64,000 nt of DNA from Eubacteriales bacterium (GTDB taxonomy: Bacteria > Bacillota > Clostridia > Oscillospirales > Oscillospiraceae): positions 1 to 64,000 of the forward strand of contig JAUNNH010000006.1 of assembly GCA_030531505.1 (NCBI GenBank), written 5' to 3'. The notes below the pieces were generated by a model, which was given only the letters and a program-made list of their open reading frames with translations, was not told the origin of the DNA and did not search any database. Positions within the stretch are counted from its first letter, which is position 1. Every line of letters starts with the position of its first letter. The position numbers were made by a program, and so were the translations under genes. This document shows, in pieces, positions 7,363-15,375 of the stretch.

Positions 7363-10300
7363 ATGAAGGCTCTGCTGTCCTTGCTGCTGGGCCTGTCCCT
7401 GTCGGGGACGCTGCTGGCCCTGCTTTTGATGCTGCTGCGCCGCCTGGCCGGCAGCCGGCTCCCGAGCGCTTTTTATTATTGCGCCTGGCTGCTGGTTCTG
7501 CTGCGCTTCGTGCTGCCCCTGCCCGGGCTGCTGCCCGGCCTTGCGCGGACGGCTGCGGCCGCGCCCGCGCCCCTGCCCGCCGCTGTGTCCGTTGCCGGTA
7601 CGGCAGATGAGACGCGCGGCTATGCAAGCGACTTTTATCACCCCGGGACACCCGCCGCGGAGGCCGCGCCACTGCCCGCCGGATTGATCACGATCGGAGA
7701 GGGCGAACGCCGTACCGCGGAAGAGTCCACGCCGCCGCTCACCGCTCTGCGCGAGGTTCTGCGCGCGCCGCGCTTCTGGCTGAGCGTCTGGGCCATCGGC
7801 GCCGTGCTGAGCGCCGCCTGGTATTTCGAGGGCTACCGCCGCTTCCGGTGCGAGCTGGCCCCGACGCTGCGCGCCCCGCTTCCCGAAGACCGCGCGATCT
7901 ATGAGAGCGTGACCGATGCGCCATGCCCGCGGCTCTATCGCAGCCGCGCCGTGCGCACCCCGATGCTGCTCGGCGTGCTGCACCCCATGATCGTCCTGCC
8001 CGACAAGGGCTATTCCGCTCCGATGCTGCAGGGCATTCTGGGGCACGAGCTCACCCACTACCGCCGCGGTGACGTGCTGTTCAAGTGGCTCGCGGTCCTC
8101 GTGTCCGTGCTCCACTGGTTCAACCCCGTCACCCGGCTCTTCCGCAGCGAGCTGGACCGTGCCTGCGAGCTCGCCTGCGACGAGAGGCTCCTGCGCGGCA
8201 TGGACGCGCGGGAAAAACAGCTTTACGGCGACATGCTGATCGCCCTGGCCGCAGATCGGTCACTGCCGCGCTCGGTTGTCGCCACCAGCTTTGCCGTCGA
8301 AAAACGCAATCTGAAAGAGAGGCTCAATCAAATCATGACATACAAGAAGAGAGGCCGCGCCGCGCTGTGCCTGGCGCTGGCCGCCATGCTGCTGCTCTCC
8401 GCCTGCGGGGCCGCCGTCGGCCCGCGCGCCGCGGAGGCGAGCCAGACCGTCGCCGCGGCCGTATCCGCGCCGGAGGAGGCCGCCGCGCCCGAAGCATCCG
8501 AACCCGCCGCGGCCGTCCCCACCCCCGATACCCGGAACTATGCGAGTGAGGTCACCGTTGATAACGTCGACGATCTCCTGAACGCGCTCGCGTCCCACAC
8601 CGTCATCTTCCTCAAGAGCGGCGTCTACGATCTGAGCACCGCGCGCACCTACGGCCAGGACATGGACGTCACGCCCTACACCTGGCGCGAGACCTACGAT
8701 GGCTATGAGCTCGTTCTGCGCGATCTGGAGGATCTCGTGATCGCGGGCCTGCCCGGCGAGGAGGGCGCGGAGATCGTGATCTCCGCCGTGCCGCGCTACG
8801 CCAACGTCCTGCGCTTCGAGCGCTGCCGCGATTTGACGCTCAGCGCCTTCACCGCGGGCCACACCGTCGAGCCTGGCCAGTGCGCGGGCGGCGTCCTGTA
8901 CTTCGACTCCTGCCGCTCTGTGCAGGTCACGGGCTGCCGTCTCTACGGCTGCGGCATCCTCGGCATCCAGGCCGTGAACTGCGAGATGCTGCGCGCCGAT
9001 CTCTGCGCGATCTACGACTGCTCCAACGGCGCGGTCGCGGCCGAGGCCTGCCGGGATCTGCGGCTCGTCGACTGCGACATCTATGAATGCGGGCTGAAAA
9101 ACGGCATCGCCAACGCGCTCTTTGACGTGCGGACCTCGACGGGCTTCGCCGTCATCAACTCCGACGTTCACGACAACAACGCCCTCTGCCTGCTGCGCTC
9201 CACCTCGGCCGACGAGGTCTATCTCCTCGGCACGGACGTGCACGACAACCAGTTCGACACCTGCTTTGCCTACAGCCTCGCCTCCCCGTTCGTGGGCGGC
9301 TGCGCCTTCCGGGACAACACCGAGACCCACAGCGTGCTCAGCGACGGGCGCGACAGCGTCTTCCTGCCCGGGGACGGGGGCGAGATCGCCGTGGCGGATC
9401 TCGAAAAGATGACACTCGATCGGGACGCCTATTCCTATGACGGGCCCGCGGTGAAACAGGCCGCCGCCGTCACCGGCATCCCCGGCCAGGACGGCATGGA
9501 GTACCACGTGACGACGGTCGATGAGTTCCTCGCCGCCCTCGGCCCCGACACGACCATCTACCTCGACGCGGAGCTCTTCGATCTCTCGACCGCCTCCAGC
9601 TATGGCGGCTACGGCGGGACCTATTACTACTGGGTCGATCTCTACGACGGGCCGGGCCTCGTGATCACGGGCATCCAGAACCTGCGCCTGATCGGCCAGG
9701 GCAAGGAGCAGACCACGGTCGAGGCCGTGCCGCGCTATGCGGACGTGCTCTGCTTCCGGGACTGCGAGAACGTGACGGTCGCCTCGCTCACGGCGGGCCA
9801 CCGCAGGGGCGAGCCCGGCTCCTGCTCGGGCGACGTGCTGGCCTTTGAGAGCTGCCGGGATGTGCACGTGATCGACTGCGGGCTCTTCGGCTGCGGCGTC
9901 TGGGGCATCCGCTTAAATAACAGCGTCACGGGCGAGATCCTGCGGACCGAGATCTACGAGTGCTCCTCGGGCGCGGCGACAATCTTCCAGACGGACGGCT
10001 TCGTGTTCTCCGACTGCTCGGTGCACGACTGCGTGAGTCCCTGGAACCAGGCCCCCTGCAACACGATCATGATGTCCGGCTCCGGCGACTGCAGCTATAA
10101 CGGCACGCCGCTCTGGAACGACGCGAACAATGAGGTTGGGGACGGCCGGGCGGTCGGGCCCGGGAACGTGCAGGAGGCGACGAACGATCTCGCCCGCCGC
10201 GCCTCCCTGCCCGCGCCGGCCGACGACACGGACGGCACGATCCACCTCTTCTTCTATGAGACTGAGATCACGGCCGAGAAGGGCGGCTTCACGCTGCATG

Positions 10301-10536
10301 TCGGGGAGAGCCCCATCACGCTCTCGGCCCAGATCTGGCACGACGGGGCCTGGCTCCTCGACGAGCTTCTCTGGGGCGTAAGCGACCCGACCGTCGTCGA
10401 TTTCCGGCCCTCCGAGAATGGGCTCTCGTGCAGCCTGCAGCCCCTCGCCCCCACGGAGAAGGGCGGCGCGGTGCTGACGGTCACCACACCCGACGACTCC
10501 CTCACGCTGGAGATTCCCTTCTACATTATTGGATAA
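7363..10536 (+). CDS. M56 (BlaR1/MecR1-type) sensor metalloprotease with duplicated beta-helix ectodomain
   Basis: The 1057-residue membrane protein starts as a BlaR1-type protease: helices near 5-25, 36-60 and 127-146, the zinc site GHELTHYRRGD with His228-Glu229-His232, then LDRACELACDERLL with the further acidic ligand, and a fourth helix at about 332-350. In BlaR1/MecR1 a penicillin-binding domain follows. Here residues ~390-690 and ~703-940 instead form two homologous right-handed beta-helix units (compare PRYANVLRFERCRDLTLSA with PRYADVLCFRDCENVTVAS), rich in short Asn/Cys/Asp ladder turns. A C-terminal ~90-residue Ig-like (Big_2-like) domain ends the protein. Beta-helices usually bind or cleave polysaccharide, so the ligand may be a cell-wall or host glycan; this is inference. 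It is paired with blaI upstream and followed by a terminator. Confidence 0.88.
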   Translation: MKALLSLLLGLSLSGTLLALLLMLLRRLAGSRLPSAFYYCAWLLVLLRFVLPLPGLLPGLARTAAAAPAPLPAAVSVAGTADETRGYASDFYHPGTPAAEAAPLPAGLITIGEGERRTAEESTPPLTALREVLRAPRFWLSVWAIGAVLSAAWYFEGYRRFRCELAPTLRAPLPEDRAIYESVTDAPCPRLYRSRAVRTPMLLGVLHPMIVLPDKGYSAPMLQGILGHELTHYRRGDVLFKWLAVLVSVLHWFNPVTRLFRSELDRACELACDERLLRGMDAREKQLYGDMLIALAADRSLPRSVVATSFAVEKRNLKERLNQIMTYKKRGRAALCLALAAMLLLSACGAAVGPRAAEASQTVAAAVSAPEEAAAPEASEPAAAVPTPDTRNYASEVTVDNVDDLLNALASHTVIFLKSGVYDLSTARTYGQDMDVTPYTWRETYDGYELVLRDLEDLVIAGLPGEEGAEIVISAVPRYANVLRFERCRDLTLSAFTAGHTVEPGQCAGGVLYFDSCRSVQVTGCRLYGCGILGIQAVNCEMLRADLCAIYDCSNGAVAAEACRDLRLVDCDIYECGLKNGIANALFDVRTSTGFAVINSDVHDNNALCLLRSTSADEVYLLGTDVHDNQFDTCFAYSLASPFVGGCAFRDNTETHSVLSDGRDSVFLPGDGGEIAVADLEKMTLDRDAYSYDGPAVKQAAAVTGIPGQDGMEYHVTTVDEFLAALGPDTTIYLDAELFDLSTASSYGGYGGTYYYWVDLYDGPGLVITGIQNLRLIGQGKEQTTVEAVPRYADVLCFRDCENVTVASLTAGHRRGEPGSCSGDVLAFESCRDVHVIDCGLFGCGVWGIRLNNSVTGEILRTEIYECSSGAATIFQTDGFVFSDCSVHDCVSPWNQAPCNTIMMSGSGDCSYNGTPLWNDANNEVGDGRAVGPGNVQEATNDLARRASLPAPADDTDGTIHLFFYETEITAEKGGFTLHVGESPITLSAQIWHDGAWLLDELLWGVSDPTVVDFRPSENGLSCSLQPLAPTEKGGAVLTVTTPDDSLTLEIPFYIIG

Positions 10537-10545
10537 AACGATCGG

Positions 10546-10592
10546 AAACACAAAACCGGAGAGGCAGATGCCTCTCCGGTTTGTTTTGTGTG
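10546..10592. terminator. bidirectional terminator between the M56 gene and the anti-sigma gene
   Basis: A long perfect stem centred on CCGGAGAGGC/GCCTCTCCGG with flanking A- and T-rich arms lies between two convergent genes. Confidence 0.85.
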
Positions 10593-10597
10593 GGGTC

Positions 10598-11638
10598 CTA
10601 TCCGATCTTCTCGAAACGGACCTCGGCGATCGTCTCCTTGTCCCAGTCGAGGAAGGTAATCGTCGGGCTCTCGCCGAAGTCGCCCTGCCCCTGTTCGAAC
10701 ACGCACTCGCCGTCGGGGTCAAGGACGCCGGAGCCGTGGAATTCCACGCCCTCGAGCTGTAGGGTCAGGAGCTGCCGTGCGGCCTCCTCGTCGCGCAGCT
10801 GCATGCGCAGGCGCAGCCGGAGCCCGAGCGGCGTCCGTGTCAGGCTCAGTTCGCCCAGCTCCACGCCGGGGACGGCCATTGGCTCCGCAGGCGCGTAGAC
10901 GCCCAGCGGCTCGCCGCAGCCCTCCCGCAGCGTGACGGGCAGGCTGCGCCGTTCCGCGGCGGACGGTTCGCCTTCGTCGGGTGCCCAGGGCACGACAACG
11001 ACAGCGCAGTTTGCCGCCACATCGCCGCACACGCCGCCGCGGCGCGTTCCCTCAAAGAAGACTGTCAGCTCCCGCAGGGAGGCGCTTTCAAAATGCAGGC
11101 TGGACCCGTCGAGTCCCAGGCTCTCTCCGCCCAGCGCAGCCTCCGCGAAGAGCAGGGTCTTCCCCTCCCGGAGGGCATAGTCGCCGAGCGTCCCCTCGCC
11201 CGTGAGGCCGATCGTCCAGAGCGGGCTGTTCGGATCCTCGCTCGCGGGGGCGAGGATATAATCCTCGTCGGCGCGGAAGGCCACCGTGAGGAGCACCGTC
11301 CCCTCGTCACAGTAGCTCTCGAGCACCCAGGCTTGCCAGCCCTCGCCCGCCGTCTCCGCCTCTTGTGCATTGATGAGCGCGGCCGCCGCTTCCGGCATCT
11401 CGCCGCGGTTGGGGTTGGCATAGAGCGCGCGCAGGCCGAAGAGATCGGCGGCGTAAGCCACCATCCCGAGCGAGAGCAGCAGCGCCGCGGCCAGCGCAAA
11501 GCCGAGAATGCGTTTCTTTTTCATGTGTGCGATCCTTTCCGGGCTTTCCTGTACGGCATATGGGGAAAAGGCCGCCGCCTCGCCGATGTAGCTCTCGTCG
11601 AGGGTATTGAGCATATGGGTGATCGTCTCCCGCTTCAT
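10598..11638 (-). CDS. membrane-anchored anti-sigma factor-like protein
   Basis: The 346-residue product has a short cytoplasmic N-terminus (residues ~1-40), one transmembrane helix (about 41-60, ILGFALAAALLLSLGMVAYA) and a large extracytoplasmic domain. It is translationally coupled (ATGA overlap) to the ECF sigma gene upstream, the standard sign of a cognate anti-sigma factor. The extracytoplasmic part resembles the DUF4179 class of Firmicutes anti-sigma regulators only in general layout; I see no zinc-binding anti-sigma motif. The start at 11638 is fixed by the overlap. It ends in TAG, the only TAG stop I found among the intact genes here. The signal it senses is unknown. Confidence 0.75.
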   Translation of the reverse strand: MKRETITHMLNTLDESYIGEAAAFSPYAVQESPERIAHMKKKRILGFALAAALLLSLGMVAYAADLFGLRALYANPNRGEMPEAAAALINAQEAETAGEGWQAWVLESYCDEGTVLLTVAFRADEDYILAPASEDPNSPLWTIGLTGEGTLGDYALREGKTLLFAEAALGGESLGLDGSSLHFESASLRELTVFFEGTRRGGVCGDVAANCAVVVVPWAPDEGEPSAAERRSLPVTLREGCGEPLGVYAPAEPMAVPGVELGELSLTRTPLGLRLRLRMQLRDEEAARQLLTLQLEGVEFHGSGVLDPDGECVFEQGQGDFGESPTITFLDWDKETIAEVRFEKIG

Positions 11639-12192
11639 GCAGGCCATCCCTCCTTTTCCAGATAGCGTTTGAGTTTTTCCCGCAGGCGGAAGAGGCGGAC
11701 CGTCACGCTGTTTGGTGTCGACTCGACCAAAGCGGCAATATCCTGCACGGAATCGGCGTACCAGTAGCGCCGGGTGAAGAGGACGCGGTCGGTATACCGT
11801 AGCGTCGCCATGAAACCGTTGATCGCCGCGGCGAGTTCCTTTGCTTCCCAGCTTTCCTCTGCGCTGCCGACGCCAGCGAGGCTCTCCTCCAGCTCGTCAA
11901 GGGCGAGGTCGTACCGGCTGTTCCGCTTCTGCGCGGTATTGGCGTGGTAGCGCCGGGTGGCGAGGTTGTGTGCGATCTTGCACACGAAGGTCCGCAGCGG
12001 GGAGGGCCGTGCGGGCGGAATGGCGTTCCAGGCTCCGAGCCAGGTATCGTTCACACACTCCTCGACGTCCTGCTCGTTCCCCAGGATATTCCACGCCACG
12101 CGCTCAACCGCGCCGCCGTGCTTTTTGGCAAGCTCGTCGATCGCCTGCTCCGAGCGCTCATAAAACAGGTCGATGATCTCCGTATCGGTCAT
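11635..12192 (-). CDS. ECF-type RNA polymerase sigma factor
   Basis: A 185-residue sigma-70 family ECF factor. Region 2 is visible as ERVAWNILGNEQDVEECVND followed by TWLGAWNAIPP, and region 4 as LRYTDRVLFTRRYWY, SVQDIAALVESTPNSVTVRL and FRLREKLKRYL, the helix-turn-helix that reads the -35 element. The two regions are joined by a linker rich in acidic residues. It overlaps the anti-sigma gene by four bases. Such pairs usually autoregulate and control envelope or stress genes. A second, diverged pair of the same layout lies at 17.2-18.9 kb. Confidence 0.9.
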   Translation of the reverse strand: MTDTEIIDLFYERSEQAIDELAKKHGGAVERVAWNILGNEQDVEECVNDTWLGAWNAIPPARPSPLRTFVCKIAHNLATRRYHANTAQKRNSRYDLALDELEESLAGVGSAEESWEAKELAAAINGFMATLRYTDRVLFTRRYWYADSVQDIAALVESTPNSVTVRLFRLREKLKRYLEKEGWPA

Positions 12193-12250
12193 GGGCTGTC
12201 ACCTCTTTCCGTCTTCACCCTCATACTATCGTTTCGCGCTGCGACATTAA

Positions 12251-12309
12251 CAAAAACCAAACACGCACAGGCGGCCAGAGCCTCTTCACGGGCTCCGGCC
12301 GCCTGTGCG
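12251..12309 (-). terminator. terminator after fbp
   Basis: On the minus strand a long stem (arms at 12265-12282 and 12292-12309, loop GTGAAGAG region) is followed by GTGTTTGGTTTTTG. It sits directly behind the fbp stop and in front of the sigma gene. Confidence 0.75.
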
Positions 12310-12329
12310 GTCTATATAGTGGGGGCGTT

Positions 12330-14324
12330 TCAGTTCTTCCCGTGGTCCTCCTTCACGGCGCCGTCGCGGAAGGCGTCGAGCAGCAGGCGCAGGTCCGCGA
12401 TGCGGGCCCGGATCTCCCGGCCGCGGTCGGTCTCCTCGATCTTGCGGCGCGTCTCCAGGCGCTCGAAGATGTCCGTCGAGGAGGAAATGTCGAAATTCTC
12501 GCGGATCGCCCGCTCGCGCCCGGCGAAGGGCTGGTGGGCGACGATGCGGAAGGAGTGGGAGTTGTGGATCAGGGTGTAGCCCGCGATGCCGGAGGTCGGC
12601 TGGTAGGCCTTGCAAAAGCCGCCGTCGATGACGATCAGCTTGCCGCCGCCCTTGATGGGGCTCTCCCCCTTCTTCGCTTTCACCGGGACATGGCCGTTGA
12701 TGATATGGCAGTGCGGGCCCTCGAGCCCGAATTCCTTCAGGATCTTGTCGCAGATCGCGGGGTCCTGATACAGCGTGTAGTAGGCGTTCTTCGGCTCGGC
12801 CCAGGCGCGCTCGTCCGCGATGAGGCGGCGCTCGAAGGTGGTCATACGGTCGCGCCCGAAAATCGGGCTGTTGCGTCCGGCCCAGAGGAACCACAGAAAG
12901 TCCATCCCGAGCTTGCGCTCGACGCTGCCGCGGCGGTAGTAATAGGCCTGGCGGGCGGCGGTGTCCGCCCAGTCAAGGAAGGCCTTGCCGCGCCGCTCCT
13001 TCCCGCCGAGCGTGAAGGGCAGGAACTCCCCCTCCTCCGTCAGCGGGATGCAGCCATGGAAAAGGAGATTGCCGTTATAGATCTTGTAGAGGCTGCCCTT
13101 GGAGTAGAGGAAGCGTACGTGCGCCTGCAGCTTCTCGCTGCGCTCGAAGGAGGCGGTGAGCTGGTCGATGACCGCGTTCTCCTCGGGCGTGAGCGTATAG
13201 GGGTCGGCGGGGTCGACCGTGGGCAGATCCGTGTCCTCGAGCGGCCAGGTCACCCCATCGATCGTGATGCATTTATGCTCGTAGTCGATCTTGTCGAGCA
13301 GGAGCCGGTCGTCCATCCCGTACTCGGGGTGGCGCAGGATCTTCTGCCCTTCGAGCTTGAAGAGGATGACGGTGATGGCCTTGTGCATGCGCGCCGAGAG
13401 CATGCGGTCCTTTTCGGAAAAGCGCTCGGCGTCCTCGCCCGTGAGCTTCACGGCGAAGCGCGACACGTCGCAGTGTTTGTAGACTTCATTGGCAAAGACC
13501 GAGAGTGGGCGAAGGGAGATGCCGTAGCCGGTCTCGACGACCTCGAGGTTATTGTAGTGGATAGAGTTGGCGAGCACGGTTGCGACGAGCGTGCGGCTTC
13601 CGGAGGCAGCGCCCATCCACAGCACGTCGTGATTGCCCCACTGCACGTCCACGCTGTGGTGCCGCATCAGCGAATCCATGATGATGTCCGCGCGCGGTCC
13701 GCGATCGAAGATATCGCCCACGAGGTGCAGGTGGTCCACCGCCGCCCACTTGATGAGTGCGCAGAGCGCGGCGATAAAATCCGGTGCGAGGCCCGTCTCG
13801 ATCACCGAGGCGATGATGTTCTCGAAATAGTCGTGCTTGTCGACTTCACGGCTGTTGGTGTACAGCAGCTCCTCGATGATGTACGCGAAGTCCGGGTGCA
13901 TGGCCTTGCGCACCTTGGAGCGGGAATAGCGCTCGGTCACAAGGCGGCAGAGCTCGATAAGCCGGTGGAGCGTGATGCGGTAGAACTCGTCCGGATCCTG
14001 CAGCTGCGGCTTGAGCTGCTCGAGCTTTTCCTCCGGATAATAGATCAGCGTCGCGAGCTGATCGAGCTCGGCGCGCGGCACGCTGTTGGAAAAGAGCAGA
14101 TCCATCCGCTCGCGCACGACGCCGGAGCAGGAGTTGAGGATATGCAGAAAGGCCTCGTGCTCCCCGTGCACGTCGGAGATGAAATGCTCGCAGCCCTTCG
14201 GCAGATTCAAAATCGCCTGGAGATTGATGATCTCCGTGCCCGCGGCGCGTACCGTCGGGTACTGCTGGGCCAGCAGGCGCAGATAGCGCAGCTCCTCCTC
14301 GCCGTACTCCCGGTGTATTCTCAT
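12330..14324 (-). CDS. fbp: fructose-1,6-bisphosphatase class III
   Basis: The Firmicutes-type FBPase (about 671 residues in B. subtilis; 664 here) removes the 1-phosphate of fructose 1,6-bisphosphate for gluconeogenesis. It belongs to the calcineurin-like metallophosphoesterase fold: HFISDVHGEHEAFLHILN near residue 65, the central LHLVGDIFDRGPRAD and WGNHDVLWMGAA metal-binding motifs, and the C-terminal HIINGHVPVK. The start at 14324 is supported by GGGGAGGAGACG; the longer frame lacks a ribosome site. With ppdK in the same window it fits a gluconeogenic route from pyruvate. It has its own promoter region and terminator. Confidence 0.95.
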   Translation of the reverse strand: MRIHREYGEEELRYLRLLAQQYPTVRAAGTEIINLQAILNLPKGCEHFISDVHGEHEAFLHILNSCSGVVRERMDLLFSNSVPRAELDQLATLIYYPEEKLEQLKPQLQDPDEFYRITLHRLIELCRLVTERYSRSKVRKAMHPDFAYIIEELLYTNSREVDKHDYFENIIASVIETGLAPDFIAALCALIKWAAVDHLHLVGDIFDRGPRADIIMDSLMRHHSVDVQWGNHDVLWMGAASGSRTLVATVLANSIHYNNLEVVETGYGISLRPLSVFANEVYKHCDVSRFAVKLTGEDAERFSEKDRMLSARMHKAITVILFKLEGQKILRHPEYGMDDRLLLDKIDYEHKCITIDGVTWPLEDTDLPTVDPADPYTLTPEENAVIDQLTASFERSEKLQAHVRFLYSKGSLYKIYNGNLLFHGCIPLTEEGEFLPFTLGGKERRGKAFLDWADTAARQAYYYRRGSVERKLGMDFLWFLWAGRNSPIFGRDRMTTFERRLIADERAWAEPKNAYYTLYQDPAICDKILKEFGLEGPHCHIINGHVPVKAKKGESPIKGGGKLIVIDGGFCKAYQPTSGIAGYTLIHNSHSFRIVAHQPFAGRERAIRENFDISSSTDIFERLETRRKIEETDRGREIRARIADLRLLLDAFRDGAVKEDHGKN

Positions 14325-14360
14325 GTTCCGTCTCCTCCCCTGTTCTCTTCTGCCTTTAAA

Positions 14361-14426
14361 AATGATTATAGGAATCATTCGCTATCCGATGCTCATTATC
14401 ATGGCATAAATACCGCTTATCTTCAA
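14361..14426 (-). promoter_or_regulatory. fbp promoter region containing a copy of the AATGAkyATCGG motif and a hairpin
   Basis: Minus-strand TTGAAG (14421-14426) and CATGAT (14398-14403) are 17 bases apart. Immediately downstream is AATGAGCATCGGATAGCGAA, then a small hairpin AATGATT/AATCATT. The same motif and spacing logic appears in the hairpin array at 57.1-57.3 kb. Confidence 0.45.
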
Positions 14427-14493
14427 GTCTTTTTTTCTCTTCCTTGACGATGGGCCGCCGGATGTGTTAAGGTTTCCAGCGGGAGGCGAGGCC

Positions 14494-15330
14494 ATGAAAC
14501 TCCATATCCTGCGCTGCGGCACGATGCGCGTAGCCGAGGCCGTGCCCTACGGGGGCGGCGGCGATCTGAACACCGTGCGCAGGGAGCTCCTCACGCCGGA
14601 CAAGCGGCGCGTGGAACTCCCGGTCTGCTGCTATCTGCTCGAGCACCCGCGCGGTCCCGTGCTGGTGGATACCGGCTGGTGCCGGGAGCTGAGCCCCGCG
14701 GGCGTCTATGATCCAAAAGCGGTGAGTCGGGTCCTGCCGCGGCAGCTGGCCGCGCTCTACCACCCCTCCCTCGCCGCGGGCGAGGCCATCCACGAGCGGC
14801 TCGCAGCTTGCGGCCTGCGGCCGGAGGATCTCGCCTGCGTCGTGCTCACGCATCTCGATCCCGACCATGTGGCGGGACTGCGGCATCTGCGCGGGGCACA
14901 GCGGATCGTCGTGTCCGAGGACGAGTATTTCTGGTCCTGCCGCACGGTGTACAAGGCACGGCAGCCGCAGAGCCTCTGGCTCAACGAGCCCATCGAGCGG
15001 CTCTTTTTCCGGGGCTCGCCTCTCGGTCCCAACCACTGGGCCATCGACCTTTTCGGGGACGAGAGCGTGACGCTCGTGAACCTCCCCGGCCACACCGACG
15101 GACAGGCGGCGGTGCTGATCCGAAACGGCGCGCGCTTCGTCGTGCTTGCAGCGGACGCGGCCTTTTCCCCGCGCAACTGGCGGGAGGAGATCGTCCCCGG
15201 CTTCGGTTTCGACCGGTACCGGCAGCTTCAGTGTCTGCGCTGGCTCAGTCAGATGGAGCGGGAGCCCGGCTGCGCCGCGATCCTGTGCAGCCACGACCCG
15301 GCCGCGCAGGAGGGCACGATCGAATTCTGA
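14494..15330 (+). CDS. metallo-beta-lactamase-fold hydrolase, AHL-lactonase-like
   Basis: A 278-residue MBL-fold protein. The metal motif reads LTHLDPDHVAG (His120-x-Asp122-x-Asp124-His125), so the usual second His of HxHxDH is Asp. Further ligands are in LPGHTDGQAAVLI, LAADAAFS and the C-terminal CSHDP. The N-terminal layout (VCCYLLEHPRGPVLVDTG) is that of the N-acyl-homoserine lactonase subgroup, which contains many hydrolases with no link to quorum signals. The start at 14494 has GGGAGGCGAGG upstream. It stands alone between fbp and the helicase and is divergent from fbp. Substrate unknown. Confidence 0.85.
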   Translation: MKLHILRCGTMRVAEAVPYGGGGDLNTVRRELLTPDKRRVELPVCCYLLEHPRGPVLVDTGWCRELSPAGVYDPKAVSRVLPRQLAALYHPSLAAGEAIHERLAACGLRPEDLACVVLTHLDPDHVAGLRHLRGAQRIVVSEDEYFWSCRTVYKARQPQSLWLNEPIERLFFRGSPLGPNHWAIDLFGDESVTLVNLPGHTDGQAAVLIRNGARFVVLAADAAFSPRNWREEIVPGFGFDRYRQLQCLRWLSQMEREPGCAAILCSHDPAAQEGTIEF

Positions 15331-15342
15331 TACGGCAACAGG

Positions 15343-15374
15343 AAAGCGGGGCGGTGAGAATACCGCCCCGCCGG
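15343..15374. terminator. hairpin between convergent MBL and helicase genes
   Basis: GCGGGGCGGT pairs with ACCGCCCCGC across GAGAAT, with only short T-runs on either side, so termination is likely but modest. Confidence 0.6.
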
Positions 15375-15375
15375 T

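Noticed and set aside
8260-9867. 535-codon open frame antisense to the M56/beta-helix gene
   Set aside because: A GC-bias shadow: no domain, no start signal, and full overlap with a gene that has clear motifs.
6983-10536. Beta-lactam resistance system
   Set aside because: BlaI and M56 are present, but the penicillin-binding domain and any beta-lactamase are absent.
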